A stretch of 64,000 nt of DNA from NCBI GenBank assembly GCA_027575805.1, contig JANBPU010000029.1:62001-126000 (forward strand), given 5' to 3'. Each line of letters starts with the position of its first letter. Positions within the stretch are counted from its first letter, which is position 1. Made by a program: the position numbers and the translations under genes. Positions 56,413-64,000 of the stretch are shown in pieces. A model generated the notes under the pieces. That model was given only the letters and a program-made list of their open reading frames with translations. It was not told where the DNA came from and searched no databases. The stretch is from Mycoemilia scoparia (lineage: Eukaryota > Kickxellomycota > Kickxellomycetes > Kickxellales > Kickxellaceae).

Positions 56413-56739
56413 CTATGACCCACTATTCGTGATACAGACGGCTCTGCCCTTTGTTGGACATCTGCAGTACATTCCATTGTACATCCACTCTCCCTCAACT
56501 CTTCCGTGATTTGGGCAATCGAACCTGTAATCATTCTCGAGCTCTGTGCATTTTTTCAAAGAACATCCGGTTGCACCACTTCCTTCACAAGCACATCTGT
56601 TGCATCCATCGCTCCATGACTCTTGACCAAAGTGTTCGTCGATGCATTTTTGTTGGCGTGGATCTCTGACCTTAGCTCCATTAGCAGCTGAATAAAGTAA
56701 ACACGGCAGTGTCAAAAAGATGATCTGAGCTAGTTTCAT
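56413..56739 (-). CDS. Secreted pacifastin-like cysteine-rich protein
   Basis: A single exon encodes 108 aa. The first 21 residues (MKLAQIIFLTLPCLLYSAAN) are a signal peptide. The mature protein has ten cysteines. The block CNRCACEGSGATGCSLKKC, with the preceding Cys 14 positions earlier, fits the pacifastin light-chain inhibitor pattern (C-x9-12-C-N-x-C-x-C-x2-3-G-x3-6-C-T-x3-C), apart from Ser for Thr and a slightly longer first loop. The second half (DCPNHGRVEGEWMYNGMYCR) is a different four-cysteine unit I cannot name. Pacifastins inhibit trypsin- and chymotrypsin-like peptidases and are best known from arthropods. A defence or host-interaction role is inference. Confidence 0.75.
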   Translation of the reverse strand: MKLAQIIFLTLPCLLYSAANGAKVRDPRQQKCIDEHFGQESWSDGCNRCACEGSGATGCSLKKCTELENDYRFDCPNHGRVEGEWMYNGMYCRCPTKGRAVCITNSGS

Positions 56740-57458
56740 TGTAATGAGAATGTTTAGTTGAAAGAAAATGATAGAGGTAATGAATTAAAGTTTAATATTC
56801 TATAGACAGGATATCATGTAGAATTTATACCAAAATTATTTCAGGGGTTATCTTGAATGAGATTATTCAAAGGCATATTGCAAAATAACTTTAAAGAATC
56901 GTGTAAATAAGCCTTAATTGCTTTGAACAAAGCTCATACCTGATCTAACAAACTTTCTTCATATTTACCCACATTATTTTATTATAAGCATTATAGATCT
57001 ACTAGTGAACTGAACTTGTAAAAGAAAAATGGGCTTATAAAAACTCAAACTTCCATATTAACCGAAGCCATACATATAGTCCAATTGGCCTGAAAGAGCA
57101 ACTTCCTAAAGCACTTTTTGGCCACTATATTTACATACTAACAAAAATCAAAAACGAATGAAAAATAGACTAAGCAAAAAGGAAAACAAAACTACCATGC
57201 AGCTATATGGGAGATTATTTTTGAAGGGCTAATTTTTGTTAGTAGGCCACAGTTTCAATATGCATATTATTGGCCAGCCTATATCATCATCACCATCATC
57301 ATTGATAAATGCATTGCCACACACACATGCAGAGAGGATATTATGCATTTAGCCCTTCAAAAACAATCTCCCATATTTGAAGGAATGCTATGATTACGGA
57401 AACAGATAGATGAGTAGGAATTACTAAAGAAACAAGTTGGTGTTGAAATGAGATAATA
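56740..57458. other. Intergenic with one MITE-like element
   Basis: Contains MITE copy C (57205-57376). The rest is AT-rich without an ORF. Confidence 0.5.
57205..57376. mobile_element. MITE-like element, copy C
   Basis: The 27 bp termini ATATGGGAGATTATTTTTGA... and ...TCAAAAACAATCTCCCATAT are inverted repeats with one mismatch. The interior contains CATCATCACCATCATCATTG, a local ATC expansion, and sequence related to copy A (AGTAGGCCACAGTTTCAATA). It lies 83 bp beyond the 3' end of the LtrA-like gene. Confidence 0.85.
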
Positions 57459-60235
57459 TTACTGGACAAGACTAGCACCAGGATTTTTTTCAGAAGCCAA
57501 TGGTCTTGATAGCCTTCGATCCTCAAATTTGACAGCAGTGCGGACAAATATGTTTCCACCAAGTCTCCTGGATGTCGACGGTTTGGATGAGACTGGGGAT
57601 GGTAGCACGGAATTCTGCGATCTTTCTGTGGGTGGTCTGGATACACTAGTGCTTGCTGTATTTGGCCGAGTCCCGCCAGGAAGTGATGAAGTATGTGCAG
57701 TTTCAGGCCTTGTGATCCCGGTGAAGGATAGTTGGGGAGGTGGATCAAAGTTGATGATGCCATGGGCTGGATGCGATTGAGGGAATGATGTTTTTGATTT
57801 ACCCTCGTCGGCAGAATACAGAGAACCTCCTGAAGGATATATTTCGGGCAAGCCGCCATATAAATAGGCATCGTCGTCACCTTCGTTTAGATACCTTGAA
57901 TGAGCTTCGTATATTCTGGCTGGGTTCTGATCTTTTTGATTTAGGGAATGATTGTGGTGATGCAGGGCGCTTAGCTCAAAGCTAGGAATATGAACAGAGA
58001 TCTCCCACATGGGCTCGGGAGTCTCTGGGAGGATTACTTCTGGGTAGTTGAATCTGGAGTCGTTTGTGAGTGGCGCAACCAATGTGTTGTTCTGGGTATC
58101 CAAGCCGATCGAGTCGAACCTAAATGGAGGAGTAAACAACGAGTCGCTGCGTGGGAATTCAGGACCATTCTCTACACGCTCCACCGCATTTAATTTGAGA
58201 CGCCCAAACATCTCGAAGACTGTCTGTGCGATAGTAATTGTTGAGTAGATGGCAATTAGGCGAGTCTCGCTTTTTTCGAGTGGGTCATAAAGGAAGGGTA
58301 TCAGGGTCATGAAAATGCCCACAATTGCTCTTGCGGTCAGCCTATACTTTTTCTTGATTCGAGTAGGTTTCTCTGACTCGAGGCTCTTGTGGCTTATTCC
58401 AAGGATAGTCAAGGATATCAAAGTGATGCCGAGCCCAAGCCCAAACATCCAAACTAGTTGGTTGGTAGCGACCTCACCACTGCTGAACCCAACAAGCATT
58501 GAGAGGGATGTAGTGGTGGCAACAAGAGACATACCCAAGATAACATGGATGACATTCCATACAAATGTCGACCACCTTGCTCGCTTCAAGGCATGTCTTA
58601 TCTGTCTCGATTCCTCGCACTCGAAATACAGCCAATGGAGACAGGAGACCAAGGCAATGCTCAGGGCAAGCTTGCCAAAGCGGTAGTCAAAGCTCCCTGA
58701 GCTCTTGTAGAACACGCCAAGGCCGAACTCACCGATAGAAATCAGTATGTATTCACCGTGACGGTGCTTGTGGTGGTCAGGATCAAGAGCCAGCAGATAC
58801 CGAGGGGAATAGCCACGGTCAATGGCAATGTTCTGGACATACTTTACGCACCAGGGAAGAATGTAATCTATCCCACATATCACACTCCAAATTGCTATTC
58901 TTTCTTCGCTGAACAGGTTAAACAGGGCCAATATTCCTGGCACAAGATAACAGCCAATACGGATTAATAGGTCAACACGAAATTGGTGCCACAGATACGA
59001 CAGATGTATGGCGTAGATAATGGCAAAGGTGAACTTTGACAGTGCGTAGCATATGGTAAACTGGAAGCTTTTTTCGTGTGGAAATATGTCAAAGTTGACT
59101 CCGATTCCAACGACTAGTGTAAGTTGCTAGAAAAAGGAATTGGATATAAGTGGTTAGCTGCATTTGAACTGGGTATGAAAACAACTCTGTTGATATCATT
59201 TGGGATTATGAAAAATGCTCACCCATATGACAAAGGCGCGATGGAAAATATCGTTGGTGCCAAACATGTTTGTCCAATAGTGCACATCCAGCCTATAAAA
59301 AGATATAAGGAATTGGCACGTGGGCAGGAGTTAATATCGGCCAAATAAATTGGTTATTATTCTGATACATATATTACTGTGCCCGATGCCAAGAGAGGTG
59401 CTGGCATTAATAGCGAGCAAATATAGTTGACGTTTTTCTTACCAGAGCTTCCATAGAATGGAATAGATGATGATATAATATCCAATAATGTTGGCCAGCT
59501 CAAGCGTGGTTGCTCTCATTGAAAGGATGTGACCGATTGTGTATATGGCTCCCACAATGGTCAGATCCCAGAAAAGCTCGAGCGGACTTGTTGACCTGTG
59601 CTTGGGTGGACGGTAAAGGCGACCCTGGAAAATATACTGGCGCGGTGGCGATAGCCTAAACAATGGCTCATTGGTGATGAGGTGATGTTTCGAAGACACA
59701 TCTTTTGGTTTACTCTTCCAAAAGTTGTCAATCCCTCGCTTTTCATCCTTATCAATGTTGTCCCAAGAGAACGCAGGGTCCTTGTTTGGATGCTCTGTCC
59801 TGGTCGAAACCACTGACAAGTGATACATGTCGCCATCATCATCCATGTTAGTTCTACCATTGCCATTATTGACATTGGCATTGTTGCTATTGTCTGCCCT
59901 CGAGCTTGCAACTCTGCTACCATCGTCATTGAGGCGGTTGTTGGCTTCGCCCAAAGTTATAGTCACTGTTCTGGGGAGAGTAAGTGTTTCCGGAGACGAA
60001 GCTCCATTTGAGTTGACTCTTGGGCTGGGATTCCTTCCTATCGTCAACATAGAAAGACACATATTCCACAGTCTAGAGTGATTAATAAACTGACCAAAGC
60101 TGGCATTATAGACCTGGGCTATGTTTGAGAACAGAGGTTATAATTTGGAGTTCGTTTAAACTATATAGACTTACCTATCTTCCATTGACTGTCGGGCCTA
60201 CTACTACTACTACCACTACCAATATTATTATCCAT
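57459..60235 (-). CDS. LtrA-like multi-pass membrane protein
   Basis: Four exons, 60175-60235, 59443-60118, 59223-59292 and 57459-59126, join in phase to 824 aa. The domain starts at LELFWDLTIVGAIYTIGHIL, the signature of the low-temperature-requirement A family. It continues YYIIIYSILWKLWLDVHYWT, TNDIFHRAFVIWQLTLVVGI and later helices (IISLTILGISHKSL-type text), about nine transmembrane segments ending near residue 550. The first 140 residues and the last 270 are hydrophilic and Ser/Pro/Asn-rich, presumably cytosolic. LtrA was named in Listeria for growth in the cold; fungal members are common but have no settled function. It may be a transporter, but no substrate can be inferred. Confidence 0.85.
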
Positions 60236-62853
60236 TATATATTCTAGATGTCACGTATATTGTAGGAATTAAAAGAGGCCGTTATATCGACCAAAAATCA
60301 CAAAATACCGAACCCTTCGCATAGAGGAATCCTGCCCTCTATTTAAATTTTTTATTCTTGGCGACTGGCTCTAGCTCAACCCCGCCTTGTCATCAGGTAA
60401 ACTTTGAGGTTCACAAATTGATTGTTGACCAGAAATGGAAAGCAGCATAGTGACTATATTTTCATTAGTCATAGTTGGGCGGATGTTGACTGTGAAAGCA
60501 TTTTGAGAATCCTTCCCAATAAACTTGGCATCTACAAAGTACCCTTAACTTCTCCAGCAGCTTATTTTATTGAAAACAAATTCCTGTGTGGCACAGGCCG
60601 CACTGTATCGATACATCCCTTTTGGCAAATTAAACCACAATCGATGCCGCGCCCGTTCCTTCTAGAACAGGATCTCTTCATAAACTTTTAGGCCCCCTTT
60701 CATTGTTCCACTGCCTGTTTCCTAACATGGTCAATTCTTGGTATTTTGTACTGGTAACCAATTCCCTCAACCCACACTAGCGCACCTGCATTTGCATTTC
60801 AGTTCTTTTGTCTGAGCATGTATGGCACTGGTTATTTTTATAAACAGCGTCGGAATGGGCCGGAGGGCACAGTTGTAACTGTATCAACATGAGGCTCTAG
60901 GTTTGAGTAGCCAGGCTTAGATGAATTGATATCCAGACCTATCCGTGCATCCCCGTGACAATGTGGGCGTTTTTGTATGGACAAGTAAACTGACCACAAA
61001 TACCCTTTTTTATTATCAATACATGTGTTTGATTTTTTACTTGTGAGAAGGATGCAGCATGTATGATTAAAGACGCTTCTTTACCCAAACATTTAAATTC
61101 TCTGAGTAACTGACAACGACGTGTCATGATGACCACAAGACACTCAAATTTAAAGCCAAGTCGCCATTTTCCGGATGACGCGTGTGATGTATATGTAACT
61201 TTTTAAACCTAGTCCTATTTTTTTTTAAAAAAAGCCTATATAGTTAATATGTCTCATTTCCCTAATCTATTACAAATAAGAAGAATGTGTTTAAAGAAAC
61301 ATCTCTATTGGTAGCCTGATGCAATAAGAATTTAAAGCAATAAAACATTCGCAAACTCCACTTCAAGCAATACAAATTATTTGAGGATGATGTAATTGAT
61401 TGTATGAATGTTTGCGCAAATTGTCAAGAAATTGATAAATGGATAGTCGAGCTTGTATAGACAAAAATTTGCTAGTGTGATGGGGTTATGTTGTAGATCG
61501 ATCCAGAGTTGGCAGTAACTATCATGGCTCACACTGCAAGGGTCAGTTGCATAAGATCGTCCAAGTCAAAAAGTGAAATTCATGGGAGCTTTTAATATTA
61601 CAGACCTTCCTTATTCGGCTCAGGTGCGCATATCATATAAAACTGAATACCCAGTAGTCATAAATTTATATGGTTTCTCAAACAAGTTTATTTGGGTCAA
61701 TTTTATTTCTAGAGTAAAAAATACACAAGCTGCGCAACGTGCAAATAAGACTAAAATGTTGAAACATAGAAACAAATAGGATTTGAATGCTCTATTGGAT
61801 GTGTTGAATATAGGCTGGCAATGATAGTATGTCATCCTCTACTATGACAGCTCTATTTGTGTTGAAACTACTTCTGTATTTAATAGTGAGAGTGGGAGTT
61901 TAGGTGGGTGACGCATATTGTCCGAAACCTGAGAATCTTGAAATGCTATAATGATACGGACACCATGACGGAATTGTTGGGGGATATTTACATCTTAAAT
62001 TTTCTTGCGGTGAATATATGGGCAATAATTTTTGAAGGGTGAAAGTTTACTAGTAAAATTGGACATCCATTTGGCTGTGATTTCCCCTATAATCATGGTC
62101 CCCAAAATTCACCCTTCAAAAATTATGATCCATATTAAAGATGTTACATGATATCTCGAGACACGGCATTTTATTATATCTGACACGCCTTTAAAATGTA
62201 ATATCCTCACTAAGACATTTCTTTTGTCAATTTATTCAAGGCACACAAGCTGTCAGGTGACAAGAACTTTGGAAATGTCTCTCATTCTGATTTTTTCCTT
62301 TAAAATGGCAAAAACTAAATAGGTGGTACTTTGCAAAAGAAGTACAATTCCTTGCAATTATAAAAAAATGTTGTTATTTATCTTTCACTGTGACACCAAA
62401 AGTGCTTTAATCTGTATGGGCACTCAGCAACTAATACCTCGCCTGAACATCAACATTGCTTTAAGCCTTTAGTAGGATCTTGGAATTGATATCAAAAGTA
62501 CTCAGATACAAAAATGAAAGAAATGACAAATGATGAAAAAAAAATAAAGCACACAACCCAGAAGACCTTGGCTTTAAGTTGTACCTTTCTTGTTTGAGTA
62601 TTTTTGTAAAGGCTACCGAGGATGAAAGAGTGAGAGTGAGATTAAGAGATTGGAAGAATATTATAATAACATCTCTGCTTTCCTATGAAAATATATTCCT
62701 CTGCTTGAAAAGTTAAACTCAGCAAGTGCCAAAATACTACAAATACTCCAACAGGGAGCCAACATAAACTTGTTACTCACAACCAACAACAATATCACCA
62801 TTTGGTCCCTCATCAAGAAACCACTATACTAGAGTAGAAAAGCAACTTCAAAA
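60236..62853. other. Long intergenic stretch with one MITE-like element
   Basis: 2.6 kb with MITE copy F (62016-62135). Short ORFs such as that at 61573-61779 have no recognisable family. A T-rich/A-rich hairpin-like run lies near 61218-61232. Confidence 0.5.
62016..62135. mobile_element. MITE-like element, copy F
   Basis: Termini ATATGGGCAATAATTTTTGA and TCAAAAATTATGATCCATAT are inverted repeats. Read in reverse, the interior (ACAGCCAAATGGATGTCCAA, TTTTACTAGTAAACTTTCAC) is nearly identical to copy E, by eye about 85-90%. Confidence 0.85.
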
Positions 62854-63069
62854 ATGCATTTTAACAATTCTTCATTCGAAAACCAAGAAGGTTTTCATTT
62901 GACCGATTGTATGGATTTTGCCCCATTTAATTTCAATTTGCCTTCCGGGAACTATTCATATTCCTATTCTAGTGGTCCTGGGTATGAAGAAGCCTTTTGC
63001 AATAATTGTGGAAGAGAGTTTTCCAGTTTTAATGAACTGACCTACCATGTTCCCAGATGCGGCAATTAA
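62854..63069 (+). CDS. Tiny protein with one C-terminal zinc-finger motif
   Basis: An intronless ORF of 71 aa. The N-terminal 45 residues are rich in Asn, Phe, Ser and Tyr (SGNYSYSYSSGP). The C-terminus is CNNCGREFSSFNELTYHVPRC, a C-x2-C-x12-H-x4-C finger of C2H2/C2HC type. The ATG lies in an A-rich context (CTTCAAAAATG) and no other ORF competes. It may be an independent micro-zinc-finger protein or the remnant of a larger C2H2 factor. I know of no named homologue. Confidence 0.5.
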   Translation: MHFNNSSFENQEGFHLTDCMDFAPFNFNLPSGNYSYSYSSGPGYEEAFCNNCGREFSSFNELTYHVPRCGN

Positions 63070-63652
63070 AAGCAAAGTTTGGCTGAGATTTTTCTTCGCA
63101 TGGGGTATTAGTCAATAGTTATGTGTCCTCGAAGTGCCAGGAAACCTCGATATATATACAAGTGTTTGGAAAACAAAATATTTTCAAAATTAAACTCAGT
63201 ATCAAAATGCCGCCTTGTTTAACTGAGATGCCAATCACAACCAGATAATCGGCGTTAATAAGACAGTAAAGAATTGACAAGAAAATTCCAGTCGTTTAAA
63301 ATACCAGCACACTTTCCAATTTTTCATTTATTAGGCTTCTGCTTTAGTATTGGAGCACCGAGAGTTTTTAAAAAATGTCTATTTATCCAATAAAATGATA
63401 AAAACAATAGTATAATGCTATATATACCATACTATGAAATTAAACACACAGAACCCATGCATTATTTCATTTTACTTTTGATCATACATGAGCTACATCT
63501 GTATTTAAAAATGCTTTTCAATGTGAAATGATGTACCTAGATAGTAACAATATTTAATTTTTTAAAAACTGCAATTCAAAATGCCTGAATAAAATGGACT
63601 ATTAAACTAAAACGACCTGACATGTTATGTTGGTATTTGAGATACAAAAACA
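63070..63652. other. Intergenic, no gene seen
   Basis: Very AT-rich DNA between the zinc-finger ORF and the LRR gene end. Confidence 0.4.
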
Positions 63653-64000
63653 CTAAAGTAGATCACAAATAAACGAAATATTTGGATAGCGTGCCTTTAT
63701 ACTTTTTGATAGCTTTCTAGGCTGGAATCTGAGCTTGAGAACTCTCAGGTTTGGGAATATCTTGATAAGTGCAGGCACAACAACCGACATGTCTACTTGA
63801 CCTCTAGTGCCCAGTTCAAGTATAACAAGGCTTTCGCATCGAGTAGTTGCTGCTACTCTTTCAATGGAATCAAAGTTACGCAACTGTAAATATAACTTTT
63901 CAAGCTTAGAGAATTGGCTGATTGCGAATAGAATATTTGACGAAAGTGAAGAATGGCCAAAGCTGAGATTGGTAATTGATCTGATCCGAGTTTGGATAAA
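63653..64000 (-). CDS. LRR (probably F-box/LRR) protein, 3' end only
   Basis: A minus-strand frame is open from the right edge to a stop at 63653, giving the last 115 residues. Leucine-rich units are visible: IRSITNLSFGHSSL, FSKLEKLYLQLRNFDS, CESLVILELGTRG and IFPNLRVLKLRFQPRKLSKS, ending ARYPNISFICDLL. This resembles the C-terminal LRR end of fungal F-box/LRR proteins, and the region at 16860-17757 looks like the same kind. The N-terminus, where an F-box would be, lies outside the window. Confidence 0.65.
   Translation of the reverse strand, partial: FIQTRIRSITNLSFGHSSLSSNILFAISQFSKLEKLYLQLRNFDSIERVAATTRCESLVILELGTRGQVDMSVVVPALIKIFPNLRVLKLRFQPRKLSKSIKARYPNISFICDLL

Noticed and set aside
57341..57880. 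A 179-codon ORF overlapping the LtrA-like gene end
   Set aside because: It is a shadow frame of the Ser/Pro-rich LtrA tail and has no recognisable domain.
1..64000. CRISPR arrays, bacterial operons or prophage
   Set aside because: The spliced genes, eukaryotic complexes and lack of regular direct repeats with spacers exclude a prokaryotic interpretation.

Overview
The window is a 64 kb piece of a eukaryotic nuclear genome, and the gene content says fungus. It holds a chitin synthase of the Chs3 type (class IV), a fungal-type protein kinase C, a FunK1-family kinase remnant and a fungal LtrA-like membrane protein. Non-coding DNA is AT-rich, introns are short (about 45-520 nt) with GTAAGT/GTATGT-type donors, and TGA, TAA and TAG all serve as stops, so the genetic code looks standard. 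I infer an early-diverging fungus, most likely a zoopagomycotan such as Kickxellomycotina; this rests on general impression and was not tested by phylogeny.

Layout, left to right. An insulin-degrading-enzyme peptidase runs off the left edge (minus). After a gene-poor 4 kb stretch come a membrane-anchored S10 serine carboxypeptidase (plus), a small two-exon hypothetical gene, a broken FunK1 kinase and a secreted DNRLRE/CBM96-like protein (minus). A degraded F-box/LRR-like region and a 73-aa single-pass membrane protein follow, then a ten-exon COP9 signalosome subunit 2 gene (csn2, minus). At 23.6-28.8 kb lies the protein kinase C gene, directly tail-to-tail with the chitin synthase gene at 29.3-33.5 kb. 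The right half is a dense run of housekeeping genes: NSA1/WDR74 ribosome biogenesis factor, ribosomal protein eL27, a secreted I9-type inhibitor, the E4 ubiquitin ligase Ufd2, replication factor C subunit RFC2/Rfc4, mitochondrial ribosomal proteins bL32m and mL45, TFIIH subunit Tfb1, an EH-domain endocytic protein of the Pan1/Eps15 type, COX20, a secreted pacifastin-like protein, an LtrA-like protein, a tiny one-zinc-finger protein and the 3' end of an LRR protein that leaves the window.

The standout is a 524-residue intein encoded in frame inside the protein kinase C catalytic domain (26674-28245). It interrupts the activation loop exactly between the T-loop Phe and the Cys of the Cys-Gly-Thr-Pro-Glu-Phe motif. 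All splicing blocks are present: Cys1, a T-x-x-H block B, the C-terminal His-Asn and Cys+1. Both LAGLIDADG-like helices appear to have lost their acidic residue. Removing the intein leaves 1149 residues, close to the length of yeast Pkc1. An unspliced precursor should be kinase-dead, so protein splicing would gate cell-wall-integrity signalling.

A second theme is a family of short terminal-inverted-repeat elements (MITE-like, about 120-170 bp, termini close to ATATGGGTAGTTATTTTTGA). Six copies are scattered through the intergenic DNA in two internal-sequence subfamilies, and one copy has mixed ends. A third theme is the position of introns: many genes carry their first intron within a few codons of the start, down to a first coding exon of only the ATG in ufd2. 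I predicted splice sites by eye from reading frame and family similarity; they are not backed by transcripts.
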